A stretch of 64,000 nt of DNA from assembly GCA_022496805.1 (NCBI GenBank), contig CM040086.1, forward strand, positions 2,358,501-2,422,500, in the 5' to 3' direction. This DNA is from Pohlia nutans. Taxonomy: Eukaryota; Streptophyta; Bryopsida; Bryales; Mniaceae. Both the position numbers and the translations under genes were made by a program. Below, piece by piece: positions 46,979 through 59,354 of the stretch. Below the pieces are notes generated by a model that made no database searches, was not told where the DNA came from, and was given only the letters and a program-made list of their open reading frames with translations. Position 1 is the stretch's first letter. Every line of letters starts with the position of its first letter.

Positions 46979-47531
46979 CTTTCAAAATCATCTGTTGTTG
47001 CACTGTCACCAAAACTCCCGGGACTGCGAGAAGCAGATTTACAGACGAGGTCTAATGTCTGCTTCGAGATCCACCTTCCCGAACTCACCAGCCCTCTCAA
47101 CTCAGAGAATCTGCAATCCTACAACTAACCTAGGTACTTGAATCCTGTCCATGCAGGAGTGTTGTGCCAACAAACCTTTCACATCCAGAAGATTGCGATC
47201 TTCAGGATTTCCAAAACCACATGAAGCACTTCAGAGACCGACGCAGATTAATCTCAACCTCACCACCTTCCAGCTTTGCAGAAACTTACTAAGAATATCA
47301 AGTATCCCTGTCTTGCTGACCCAGGCGAACTGAAACACGTAGCACAATGCTCACTTTGCCGTGACCGGAGCCTTCAACTATAATTTCTTCTGATATTCTT
47401 CCCGTGCCCTTCCAGAGAAAAAACAAACCGGCTTATGCAATCATTCTTGGATCATCTCCCCACAGTGATCTTGTACTCGTTTCCCCCTGTAGAGAAAAGA
47501 ACCTGATTCAAAAAATATCCAAGGAACTGTT
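46979..47531 (-). repeat. inverted segmental duplicate (partner 35757-36309)
   Basis: About 550 bp in reverse orientation to the RING-gene intron region. One copy was presumably moved from the other gene's leader. Confidence 0.8.
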
Positions 47532-48282
47532 CTATCAAAAACTATGACTCTCAACCTGAATTAGTGAAAGAAAGCCTAGAACCATACTACAAAAATCGCA
47601 AACTCAACATACTCCTAACCTAAAGCTCCAGGTTGGAAACGACAGAGGCTACTGCATAAATGGGGAACCAACAGAAGCAAATCGAACAAGATTATACACG
47701 CAGAATCGAGTTCAACTCTTAACATATTAAAAGTTCAAAAACTCAAAAAGCAGTTTAAATTTTGAACTTCCGATTCAAAAAATCTAAACACTGAAGAAAA
47801 ACGATTGCAGGGAGACTGGAACTACAAAATAAAAATATTTCATATTGTGCCACTCAAAGACATCGAGACGCGCCGCAAAACAAGAAAACCTACGGAAATT
47901 CGTAGAAAAACTGATTCCCGTGACATTAGGCCACAAACTCGGAACCAAGAACTAACCCTAAGTGCAAACATCCGCAAACAGAAAGCATTCCTTAACTGCA
48001 CACTCACTGTATAGCTCCCGAATCCACTAAAAAGTATCCCCCGGTCGAATTTCCTAAACACTCATCCCTCGGATCACATCCAAACCGTACGTTCTCAACA
48101 CCGAACATTCACAGATCCATCTCCACATGCCATTGTATGCGCCATGATCACATACCGGTCTGCACGGTTCCTTCCAGCGGATCAGCTCTCGGCGCATCAA
48201 CAAAGCAATCGAACGGAGTACACGCGAACGTCCTTGACTTTGCCGTGGGCGCGTTCAAACCCTGACGTGCGAAACCAACGAC

Positions 48283-48306
48283 TCGGCACGGCACGGCACG
48301 GCACGG
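48283..48306. repeat. (CGGCA)n short tandem repeat
   Basis: About 4.5 copies of CGGCA. Confidence 0.9.
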
Positions 48307-48541
48307 CTGGCTGGCGTAAGAAACACTCGCGGGAGACGAGATTCCCAGCGTGACTTAATGTCTGACAGTTGTGCTATCGCCTGGGGCAAGCGATGCCTGC
48401 GCTCGTTGCGGGAATCCGAGGGCGCAAGAGCCGGATTGACAGCCACCATCAACGAAGCAAGGCTCGGAAATACACTACGGGAAGACAAAACAAAGAGCGA
48501 CAAAGCAAAGCAAAGCAAAACACAGAACACACAGCAAAGCA

Positions 48542-49180
48542 GGGCCTTGAGACCCGGCTGCTTTTCCTCCCGGTCACCACCGGTTCTCGACCGCCTGCCC
48601 CGGTCACATTGATTCCCAAGACCAGTGATCTCATAACCATTTTATGAAATTTAGAACATTATGCGACCTCCCACATAAATGATATCTACTTTTGCTACCC
48701 ATTGCATACAATACTCACGATACCTTTGTAATATCCGGCAATACCCTTGATTTATTAAGGTGATACCATGATGATATCCGTGGATATCACCTCATGAAGT
48801 TGCTACAAATTTATATCATGATGAGCATTCTCGCTACATTTCAAATTTTTTTCATTTTCTTTCTTTGTATGTTTAGCAGCCTGGTAGAAATCCAGCTAAT
48901 TTTAGCCAGTTTTGAGATTACTGTTACCAAGACGAAGGAACTGAAGACAGCAAAGCAGCCGCCACCCGGCCTTGAGACCCAGGCTGATTCTCACTCCGGT
49001 TATCTACGGTTCTCGGCTGGTTACCTTCCTTTTTCTCCCGGTCATCCCCGGTTCTCGACTGCCTGCCCCGGTCAGAATTGATTCCCAAGACGAAGGCAAA
49101 ACGGCCACCTGGCCTAGAGACACGAGCTGATTCTCGCTCCGGATATATCCGGTTCTCGGCTGCCTGAGCCGGTCAAATTC
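48542..49180. repeat. GC-rich dispersed repeat block
   Basis: Four partial copies of a unit with GGCCTTGAGACCC, CGGTTCTCGACTGCCTGCC, CCGGTCA and TTGATTCCCAAGAC at about 48542-48622, 48968-49025, 49032-49091 and 49098-49180. An AT-rich insert (48630-48940) separates the first from the rest. Short open frames across it are composition effects. Confidence 0.7.
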
Positions 49181-50679
49181 CCCCCAGTGGTAAATCTAAA
49201 CAGCTGGGCTAGCGTGGCTACTGTAATGAGCCCTGTTGTCGGCACGACTGGGATGAAAATCGGACAACTGAGGACTTCATTCGTTCGTTGGATGATTCGT
49301 ACTGCCGGTAGATTGCGTGCTTTCTTTTCTCATATCTCTTTGGTGAATTATTGAGTACAGTGATAAGTTCATTTTACATGTTTTGATGTAACGGTTACGT
49401 CGTGAGCCAGTTGGAAGAGGAAGAAATTGAGTGTAGGTCATGAGAATGATGGAGAGATCAAGTTGTGGGGAGATAATGTAAGAATAGAAAAGGTGGGGCT
49501 CCCCACGCAAATGCTCAGGTAAAATCATTATACATGCGTGGAATTGGGCACTACTTAGGGCCTCCTTTCATGTGTGGGTGGCCGGTTCTCAAAAGAAGGA
49601 AGCTCTACCGAAATGGGTGAAACCAGGAGAAGTCAAGAGTGTATATTTCATTTGTACCGAAATGGCTGAGGCATAGGTGGTTCTTGAGACCTCAATTCTT
49701 GTCTTTTAGTGTTTTTCACCCAACCGATCCCCGCATGGAAGCCTGCCCTTACTTGGGCATCTCCCTTGACAGTGCCACCTTTTTCCTAATGTGATGGTTA
49801 AACACTAACAATATGTATTGGTGGTATAAATTTAAGAACATTTCAAATCTTGAATTGTACATTACTAGGATGTAAATGTTCATACTAGAATCGCACTCAT
49901 TTTTTTTTACAATGGATCCTTTTATCTTATTTTAGGATTCTAAGACCGTCATGAATGAAAAATCTATTAAATATAATCCTATTAACTAAGTCACATGGAT
50001 ATAATTAGAGAGTGCTATCATTGATGCCTCCTATGCTTTATGACACAAACAAAAAAGGAGGAGAATTTTTAAGAGGCAGAAAAAAGATTTTGGTGTACAA
50101 AATAAGTGTCTTTACATATAAAAAATATTCCACTAGGGCACTAAAGGATGTTAGGGACACATTTATATGATAAATATCATTGGTTGATAGTTAGTCCAAT
50201 ACAAACTAATTAAAAAAATGAAAGTTGAAAAGCTTTGGAAATATTTGTTCAATTTTTTTGTCCTAGTATTAGTATGTTGAAAAGGAGAATCTTAAGAAAT
50301 ATTTGTAGTGTCAAAGTGAACAAATCTACAAATAATAATTATTCAGCACATTAGTGCCGGACCAGCTGGCAACCTACAGTATTCGTAGATTTAGCTCAAA
50401 CGTAATTGTAATTCTTCCACAAGAATATTGTTCAGTCTATCCTTCACTAAGGCCCAGCATTATTGATATATCATCCCATTGTATAAGACAAAATTCCCAC
50501 TGTATAAAACAATATTCATTGTACAAGACAAAAAGAAATACTTTTAAAAGAGTGTATAAGGCTACAGCGAGCCTCCTTGTTTGTAGAGTGGTTCACTGAC
50601 ACATGAACTCAATGTTTTCAATACGTGGAGTAAACTGTCTCCTCTTGGTTTGAAAATAAAAAATAAAAAAATATTTTAT
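49181..50679. other. intergenic, no gene seen
   Basis: AT-rich spacer without recognised coding sequence. Local repeats CCCATTGTATAAGACAAAA and relatives lie at 50465-50530. Confidence 0.5.
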
Positions 50680-51176
50680 TCACATTTGAAGCGTAGGTCC
50701 GGAATTCTTCTTTTTTAATTCACATTTGTGAATCCTGGAACAACATGGGGAAAGATTTCTAGACACTCTTCTAGAAAGAGGATTCCTTCGTTGGATATGA
50801 GCAATCAGTAAGGTACTGTAGTCTTTTTTTCTGATAGGAAATCCAAAGTATTCATCTAAAATAGTGTACACCACACGTGTGAGGTCAAAGTTACCAAAAG
50901 TCACTTTATGTAAAGTGCCGGTGATGCGATATCCACCCACACGGGTTTGGTTGTATTCAATAATTCCATGTTCCAGGTAGTGGAGGCCCAAGCAACAGGC
51001 TTTTGGAGTGCGGCACCAGTTGTCAGGATGCGGCATTGGTTGCTGTGATTCCATGACACCGAATCGAACTGCATTCTGTGAATCGTACCATCCAGTATTG
51101 ACCAACAGTACCTTGCAATCTCAAGTGGACCCAGGTCAACGCGCACAGTAACTCTGAAGCTTCTATTCAACTTCAT
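50680..51176 (-). pseudogene. unrecognised coding-like region
   Basis: Two overlapping minus-strand frames look protein-like: 51176-50901 begins MKLNRSFRVTVRVDLG and 51105-50680 reads LEHGIIEYNQTRVGGYRITG and FDLTRVVYTILDEYFGFP. A frame change near 51100 could join them into one protein of about 165 residues. No family is recognised. It lies 500 bp downstream of the AtuA-like gene on the same strand and could be a separate small gene or a fossil. Confidence 0.3.
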
Positions 51177-51431
51177 CCCACATGGCTAATTAGGGTCTTT
51201 GCATACATGTCAATGTTCACCTGTCCACTTGTATGAGATTCAGAAAGCTGGTACTTATGCTCAAAACCTGTCAAACTAGTCAACAAATCATTCTCACAGA
51301 GACTATGCTACGTACACAAGCACATCAACATAGAAAAAGAAGTCTTCATCGATACACAATCAAACCTCTTTATTGTCTCTGCTCACCAGGGTAGAGACTA
51401 CGAAAACACTTCGTTTTCAAGGAGTTACATG

Positions 51432-51521
51432 GCTGAACAATATAAACAAGTCGTAAAAGTAAATCTAGGGTAAATACTAAGGCAGAGACTACGCGACTAG
51501 CCGCTTGTTATATTGTTCACA
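51432..51521. repeat. 20-bp imperfect hairpin
   Basis: TGAACAATATAAACAAGTCG faces CCGCTTGTTATATTGTTCA about 50 bp away, in the 3-prime flank of the AtuA-like gene. Confidence 0.5.
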
Positions 51522-51687
51522 CTTGCCACACTGTAGAAAACATTGAAACTATGTCATAGTGAAAAAGTTGGTAGGATGAAAGAGGAGTTGAGAGTACCAG
51601 TGTGTGGGCCGGCATTTTTAAACAGTTTCCACCCAGATATGCGTATTATTGAAATTTGCCATCTTCTCATCCTTAGCAAAAGAATGA

Positions 51688-54600
51688 CTACTCCGGAAGA
51701 GTGACTAATTGACATAAAACCAGGTCCGACAAGGATTTGCCATGGCGGTCCAGCCTCCGAGAGCAACTCACACCACCATCAAGTACATCTTTCACCACAA
51801 TATTCAGAGCCGCTACTCCTGGTACCTCGTACACATCTACCAAAGGTTCCAAAGACCTTGAAACATCATCACTAGCACCAGTGAGAAGGTGTTTCAGTAC
51901 TCGAATCACCCAGGCTGGGGTGATGATGTGCTGCAGTCGAGTCAGATCTGTCCGGCAGTGAGGAATGACACTCACGTTCAGTTGGTTGCCTTTGTCACCA
52001 GTTCGTCCGTGAGCCACTTTGTAAAGAGGTAGCTCCACACCTGATAGAGCTGGCGATGCTGGAAGCTGCGAAGGGATACTACTGCGCATGGTAGGACTCA
52101 TACCTGGAATGCATATTCAATATCCTCCAAATTGGTCAATATATGCCTCCAAATTTTCAGCGACTTAGTTTAATGATAGGTAACCAATGTGGTAAGGGCC
52201 ATTCTTACCTGCTGTGTTCTGTGTTTTCGATGAAAACAACAAATGGGTGCTTCGGGGACTATGTCTCGCAGATGTCCTCCACTGAACTTGCTCACGAGGT
52301 ACCTACACTGATTAATGTAACTGATGAGAAACAATGTTTTCATGAGTCGTGGGGTCGTTATTCTAGAACAAGACCCAAGTTACATTCCCAAGTAGGTGAA
52401 TGTAACGACAAAATAAACGAGGTTTGGAATATAAAGGATGTACATAACGAAAAGCTGATGAGAACAGAGTCCATACCAGGGATTTATGTAGAAGTATCTC
52501 GTGGTTAAGTCCTGTTCTGTCCATTGAAGTCAACATGTTGAGTTTAGAATTCTCTGTCAATGACAAACGTTTGAGTGGCACTAGGCATACATGTACGACC
52601 GGACCATTTACAAGGATGTAGGAACATCCGTCAGAATTGAGTGATTCACAAGATTGACAACACTTACTCAGAGGTACTTCCAATAAATGTTCTACGATGT
52701 CCTGATTCTTGATTGACTCACCTTATTCCACCGCCACCTGCAGGACCATTGGTGTAGAGAGCTTCGAACTCCTGTATGAATTTCAAAGCATGCATATGCA
52801 TCTCAAAAAGTCCGTCCATACGCAACCGCACCTCATTTGGAACGGGCTTGGCCAGGGCTGCTTCATCTGAAGAGAATATCTGAAGACTGTCCTGACCAAC
52901 ATGGTATGAAAGGATACAGGAACTAACTCCAGGATAAGTCTCCTCCAACCATGCTCGCACCTGTAACACTTTTCAGCCCTTATTGGAGTTCTAGAATATT
53001 CAACGTTCACAGCACTGTAAAAAATTCTCTCGGGCATTCTCTACCCAAACAATTCGTTCCAGAACCGAACCATGGGCAGATTTGCACTGGGTTTGTTCAC
53101 AATTTAATTACCCTGCATGGTACTGATATTCAGTAAGATGTTAAATTAGTTTGTCTTGCTTAGGCACGCACTGCTAATTTAAGTACCAAACTTGAAATAT
53201 TGTCCCAAGGAAAAATCAAAACAGCAATTTGTTCCAGTACAAAGAGAATCCCTAACGAGGAATTTCCAGTAAGAATCCGCTAAAAATATTTCAGTACCGA
53301 TCCTCACTGGGCCCAGTGCGAATCTGCCCCATGCCATCTTAGAATCGCTTGACGTTGAAAAAGGGGCAGCATATTTACCATTTTTGCGTATGAAGCTCAC
53401 GATCCTTCAGTGCACTAGAGATTTTGGCATCTATTGTCTAGAATCACATTCAATAGCATTAGTGTTGACTACAATCTCAACATCTTAAGGTGGAAAAGAC
53501 TTACCAGATAATCAGCAGCAGCTGCTCGTTCAATGCATGAGCTGCCTCCATAGGAAACTTCTCCCCATCCCTTCCACCCACAATGCTGCAATCGCCCAAT
53601 CACACACAAACTCAATCCACGTCCTTCATAGATGCTATTACTTGGCTTCGACTTCTGGCAGTGAAATGATTACAAGACTACAGTAAATCAGCAAATCTGC
53701 ACACCACCAGCTTACTCACATTGGGAACTAACCGCAGGAGCTCTTTGGTGCAGATTGGGCTGCAGCCTGTGCACCCTTGGCCACGATTTGGTCTCTAGAA
53801 AGGGGCTCGAAGCACACATTGCTGAAGTTCACTATCTGGCAAGTAGAAGAGTGAAGTTCGTGAACTATCAATAATCTCAAATATGAATAATCAAACTCCA
53901 TGAATCATCATAGATACCATCCCCATCATCAATCTACTAGAACAACGACAATGTTGCGACATTGTTACTTGCAGCTAAGCCTAGACAGATGATTCTTATG
54001 CTGAGAGTTAAGATACATACCACATCAGGCGTAATGTATCCTGCAGGGTCCCCAATCTCATACAGAAGCTGTTGCGTACATGTAGCAACACTCAGCTCCC
54101 CTCCACTATTCTCTATCTTGCCTAGTGAAACTCCACCATTCCATGTCACATCGGCAAAGGGTAGCGATGTGGCAAGGAGCTGTCCAACGGACAACGATCG
54201 TTGAGGATCAGCTGTCAAGCATAACAGCAAACAGTGATAAACACCCTACCCAATCGCCAATGGACATTAGTATCACGGAAATGGATACATATGCACTGTA
54301 AATACTAAATTCCGACGCATATGTTGTAAGATTCAACGAGCATGGAAATTTGAAAACCTGACTGCTTGAAGAGTAGAAATGGCACACAGAATATTTACCA
54401 GGGTGCATGAAGTATCCACCAGTCAACTAACAACCACATTCAAGGAGATGGCCTGCAAGTGTCCCTTGAGCTAGACACTCCCAATCTTGCCACTTCCAAC
54501 CAAGCTCATAAATCTGTAAAGGATTATCAACCGAGTACATTCTCATATCTCATGCTCTTTCCGATCATTTAATCAAAGGACGAGTCACGTACAGCTTAAG

Positions 54601-57113
54601 AACGTTGCGCCTTTGCATTTTCGAGCAAATGCTTCTTAGAATTCCAACCTCAATCACGACAACACCTAAGCCAGTGATTGATAAGAAAGGAGCTGTTTAC
54701 CATAGGTGCAAGGAAAAGAGCTGCATCCGCTACGCGTGACGTGATAAGTACATCTGGTCTTGACGTCTCTAATGCATGCACTAATGGTGCAGCTCCAAGG
54801 TATGTGCTATATCCCTAATATCACCACAAAGCCACCTATGCAAGCCTCAGTGATTAGGATATTTCGCATTCAAATTCATGGCAAGTCAGAACTCGAAGGC
54901 AACAATTTGAACCTAGATACACATGTGAAGCCATCAGCACTGATTGCCTACTCGAGGCGAACGCTGGTTGTGCGTATAAGAATTTGAAACACTCAAGAAG
55001 CTATTCTCAGAATGCAAATGTGAAGCTGGCAGCGCTTCAGTGACTTACCCCAACTTCATGCTCGGAATCAGCCTGCTGAGAGCGCACTGCAATACAACAG
55101 TAGTTGAAAACAACCACATTACACTTAAACTATAACACAAAGACACCACTATGTTTATTTTCCAAGAATTTCAACTTGAGGCAATCTGTAGAGATTTCTG
55201 CAAAAGACCTGTGTCAACGTCAAGAAGCTCATATGCCACAGCCACGGTGACCGAAAGACCCAATTCAGCGGCGAGCTCCATGACTTCCTCCTGAGCGCCC
55301 AAAGCATCCACTGCACACTAGCAATACACACCATTTCACCCTCAGCTCCTACATATCTTTAAACTTTGCTCTTTCCGTAATCCAAAAACACTGCTAAAGA
55401 ACCCATCCCAGGGGTTACCATTGCCAAAGTTCATGTTAAAAACTGCCTTAAATACAATTGGCAGGATTTACGTTAGTAACTGCCATAAATGGTGTTACAA
55501 TTGGCAGGGTTTAGGATCAAAAAGCCCAAATTGGGTCTCATGTTTTTATTGAGCAGTTTTGAGTAGGTCTTATGTGGATTTCTTTTTGTTCAAATTTTTG
55601 TGTTTATTGATCAATACATGCAATGTTCTTCACTGCACTACTTTTTCTAATAATCAATGTGGGTTTTAGTGCATGCTCCTCTGGTGTGTCCTTGTATAGT
55701 TGGGCCTTGTATTGTGTGTCACTGTGCAATGAGTTCTTATTCCTAGCGTAAGCAAATGATTGAGTGTAAATTTTGGCCTTTGGAATTAGTACCACACGCA
55801 CTATTACCAAAAAGTACTGCAATACCGGTAATACAAAATTAGTTTCCATCTGAATTATACTTTATACAATATGATTGAGTGAAATTTTCAATTTAAAACC
55901 ATGAATTATCCTTGATTTTAAAACCATGAATCCTTGGTCCTTTAGGGGTTAACACAGCTAGGTTTTCTAATATACCTCGTGGGGGTTTTGTAGTGAAATT
56001 GAACCCATGATTCGGGTTCTGCAATAGCAACTCACCAGCACCCATGTTGGTGATCAAACGAACTCCTCGGCTCACTGCCTCAGGTAGTAGCAAACGCATC
56101 CACTCCGAAACTGCTCCACAATGAATAAGAAACCTCACATAAGAATGGCATGAGGAACAAATTCAAATCTAGGGCTTAGATTTTACAGCGACTTTCTGGT
56201 GCAGCTACGGTTGGTTGTCCTATACCAACCACTGCCCCAAAACCAATCATCCTAGATTCTAGATTTTCAGAGGGAAGATGTACCTCATTTGTACATTAGA
56301 GCATGTGATCGGTTTTAGGTAAACCTATGACTTTCACTTTGAAAATTTGTACTAATTCAAATAATTATCAAAAAATCAAATTAAATATGAAAACTTCACA
56401 ATTTCTTATTGCTAAAAGAGGAAAACACTCAAAATATCGATTCATTTATCCCATGTGTAGTGAATGTCTTAACTGATCGGTTTTAGGTGCCTCAACCTTA
56501 GTGCTATATCAATGATGGTCTAGAGAATAATAGTTACAGAAAGTATGGCAACGTACTCCGAGGATCGTAACCCTTGCCACCGGCAACCATGGCCTCATAG
56601 CGCGTTGACAACGTGCGCTCTGCCAAGCACTCCAGAACTAGATAATGCATATCAGGCACTTGTTGCAGAAGGCGCAGAGCTGCGTTAGGTCTGTCTCCAG
56701 CGAACCCTGCTCCACATCCTATGCGCACAACATCCCTCCGTCGCCGGCCACATTCAGGCTGCACACATAATCAGGACACCGAACAAGAAAACCCTAAAAA
56801 ATGTCCTTCTCTACGAAAACGCAACATGCACATGAAAGAGTAGTACAACGCATTGCTGATGCTTCAAGCTCGATGTTACAAGACGCTATTAGAATTTACC
56901 GAACAAGAAAACCCTAAAAAATGTCCTTCTCTACGAAAACGCAACATGCACATGAAAGAGTACTACAACACATTGATGATGCTTCAAGCTCGATTTTACA
57001 AGATGCTATTAGAATTTACATGCAATTTCTGTTACTCTACTCGAAATCAACAGACTCGTGCGACAACTAGGATGGGATTGCGGCTCTACCTGCTGCATGC
57101 AGTCGAGCTCCAT
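51688..57113 (-). CDS. AtuA/DUF1446-family protein with in-frame TAG
   Basis: Exons (minus): 57113-57090, 56758-56557, 56113-56036, 55310-55209, 55086-55049, 54806-54701, 54513-54399, 54211-54021, 53835-53733, 53585-53505, 52960-52722, 52516-52477, 52103-51688. Bacterial relatives act in acyclic terpene use; the plant role is unknown. The AtuA part shows VVRIGCGAGFAGDR, YLVLECLAERTLS, LITNMGA, SRVADAALFL, TYLGAAP and LLYEIGDPAGYITPDV. The last exon carries the C-terminal AtuA-like domain (LYKVAHGRTGDKGNQ). TAG at 54427-54429 interrupts HLLECGC-stop-LTGGYF, where the family has an unbroken LLECGxQxTGGYF. Frames at the 55086/54806, 53733/53585 and 52477/52103 joins did not close by hand. It may be a recent pseudogene or need a corrected sequence. 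Confidence 0.8.
55514..55952 (+). mobile_element. family-B TTAA MITE in an intron, expanded
   Basis: Right end GGTCCTTTAGGGGTTAA (TTAA 55949-55952) and words TTGAGCAGTTTTGAGTAGGT and CAATACATGCAATGTTC match 24908-25146. About 170 bp of unrelated DNA (55635-55830) interrupts it; the left terminus is degraded. Sits in intron 3 of the AtuA-like gene. Confidence 0.65.
56779..57018. repeat. 120-bp tandem duplication in intron 1
   Basis: Two copies (56779-56898, 56899-57018) differing at a few bases, each starting CCGAACAAGAAAACCCTAAA. Lies in the first intron of the AtuA-like gene. Confidence 0.9.
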
Positions 57114-57869
57114 GTGCACTTGGCACACAACCAGCCACTGCCAAAGAGCTCTAGAACACTAGAAACTGGAACACCAATTTGGCGCAAAAATTCTTGCACA
57201 AGAATTGATCGGAACTTGAGAAATGGATTCAACTGAACTTGAAAAATCTAAACACGCAACTAAGAGTTCCCGTAAAATGATTCCGTCAAGCAGTCCCTTG
57301 CATTGATGCAGTACTCGATTTTTCGATTTTGAAATCGTGTCGAAGGCAATCAAGGCATGGCGGAGATGAGCGCGGAATTCGAAGGCAATTGTTGACTGCA
57401 GATGATGGAGGTGACTCAGCCCCTCAACAAATATCGGTTTTGTCCACTCATGTATCCCAAAGAATACATTGACTTCCCCAAGAGTATGTCTTCATCAGGA
57501 ATTTCGGACCCCACTGATTCTGCACTGATTCAGTGCGATTTCTGATATTTCAAGGGTTCGTACGATTTTCGCACTGATTCCGCATCGTTGCGTCATTCAT
57601 CGCAACTGCACTAATATGACACGATGTTCGTACAAGCGGATATAGTACTGATTCGACACGATTGATACATCCATTGAAAACATATGAATTCAGCACTCTT
57701 TATAGTCGTCAAATGTCGTGTTTTAATCGTCTTTAAAACTACACTGATTCAGTGCGTTTTTCGTGCGACATCATCTTTTCTATATCTAGATTTTATTTTC
57801 TTTCTATATCTAAATTTGATCAAAATAATATTATTAAAAAATATTAAAAAATAAAAAATAAAAAGTAAT

Positions 57870-58020
57870 TACTTTCATCGCTACCCACTTCAACTACACG
57901 GAAATTGCCCGCACGTGCGATGGGGCCCACCATAGCTTCCCAAGCTCTATCGCCGACGGTGGGATTTGAACTCTTGACCTCCCGGTTGCCAATCAAGCAC
58001 CAAACCACCAAACCACCTCA
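57870..58020 (-). mobile_element. tRNA-derived SINE inside the TIR element
   Basis: On the minus strand, TGGTTTGGTGGTTTGGTGC (A-box region, about 57995-58015) is followed by AGAGTTCAAATCCCACC (B box, 57962-57971), then GGGCCCCATCGCACGTGCGG. Typical plant SINE head; T-rich DNA follows at its 3-prime end. Confidence 0.65.
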
Positions 58021-58065
58021 AACTCTTCATGCGTAGAATGGAACTCTTTTGGTAATTATCGAACT

Positions 58066-58592
58066 TTTTTTTTCAGCGGACTTTGAATGTTTTTAACTAT
58101 GTGAAAAAAACTTTTTTTCCAAATTTTTTTTTTGCTCTAGATTATGCAGGACTTTTTCTATATCTAGGATTTTTTTTCATAATATTTTGAATTTTTTTAT
58201 TTTTTGCCAAAATCGTGATGGCAGATCATGGCTGTGAGCTGTTTTTTTTTTCAACGGACTTTGAATGTTTTTAACTATGTGAAAAAAACTTTTTTTCCAA
58301 ATTTTTTTTGCACTAGATTATGCAGGGCGTTTTCTATATTTAGGATTTTTTTCATAATTTTTTGAATTTTTGAATTTTTTGCCAAAATCGTGATGGCAGA
58401 TCATGGCTGTGACCTGTTTTTTTTTTTCAGCGGACTTTGAATGTTTTTAACTATGTGAAAAAAACTTTTTTTCCAAATTTTTTTTTTGTACTAAATTATG
58501 CAGGACGTTTTCTATATCTAGGATTTTTTTCATAATATTTTGAATTTATTTATTTATTGCCAAAATCGTGGTGGTTGTGAGCTATTTTTTTT
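58066..58592. repeat. three-copy tandem array, about 177-bp unit
   Basis: CGGACTTTGAATGTTTTTAA recurs at 58077, 58255 and 58431. Each unit ends TTTTGCCAAAATCGTGATGG-like and includes T runs that vary in length. Confidence 0.9.
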
Positions 58593-58754
58593 TGCTCCTA
58601 TGATGAAAAGTACAATGATAACCAATAATACCAAATTTGAATTCTAAAAATATAAAATGTTATTTCTTTGAAATTTTAATGTGTATTGCTTCTAAACTCT
58701 ATAAATGTAGATCTAAAAATGTTTTGGGAAATTAAACCGGAAGTATAATTTAAA

Positions 58755-58850
58755 GAAGATTCTTGGAATATTCCAAAATATTCCAAAATATTCCAAAATA
58801 ATATAAAATATTTTGAAAGATTCCAAAAGATTCCAAAAGATTCCAAAAAT
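58755..58850. repeat. ATATTCCAAAA / GATTCCAAAA short repeats
   Basis: Three copies of ATATTCCAAAA and then three of GATTCCAAAA. Confidence 0.85.
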
Positions 58851-59354
58851 ATATTAAAATATTGTACACGGATGTCGTACGAAAATAATTTGCATTATAA
58901 TAGATACTGAAATCGCACGAATATAATAAATGGCATTAATATGATACGTATACGATACTGAATTCGCATTAACTAAAACCGCACGTTATCCGTGTCTTAT
59001 CAGCCATGTGATGTAAATACACGATTAACGCACGGATTCCGTCAAGCACGACTTTCGTGCGGAAACAACACTTCTCTGATAATCATTGAAAAGACACTGC
59101 ATCGACACTCTAGTAATGCATGTCACTTCCGTACCGTAACGACACTTCTAAATGCACGTATGACGTGCGGAATCAGTGTTTAACGATAAACGCACTGAAT
59201 CAGTGCAGAATCAGTGGGGTTGGAAATTCCTGATGAATTCCTGAATTGAAGGTTTTTTTGAGTAAAAAGTCCGAATTTGAAATTTTATTTTCTTGTCAAG
59301 TTTGTGCATAATTTTGGGAAGCAATCAATACTTATTGGAGGGTAGTGTATTGTA

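Larger units (their letters stand above)
46768..48600 (-). promoter_or_regulatory. leader and promoter region of the hydrolase gene
   Basis: No separate gene supported. 46979-47531 is the partner of the inverted duplication at 35757-36309. GC content rises after 48000. (CGGCA) repeats occur at 48283-48306. Transcription start not identifiable. Confidence 0.4.
57491..59237. mobile_element. 1.75-kb non-autonomous TIR element
   Basis: Long inverted ends: TTCATCAGGAATTTC, then CCCCACTGATTCTGCACTG and ATTCAGTGCG, complemented at 59180-59237. Subterminal DNA is full of CACTGATTC and TCGTACGATT words; the interior holds a SINE and a tandem array. No clear target duplication and no transposase, so the superfamily is open. 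Confidence 0.75.

Noticed and set aside
52143..52508. 121-codon plus-strand frame inside the AtuA-like gene
   Set aside because: No domain, antisense to an intron and to a small exon of the minus-strand gene; no splice or start support.
58066..58592. CRISPR-like or centromeric satellite array
   Set aside because: Only three units, no spacers, T-rich, and confined within one TIR element.
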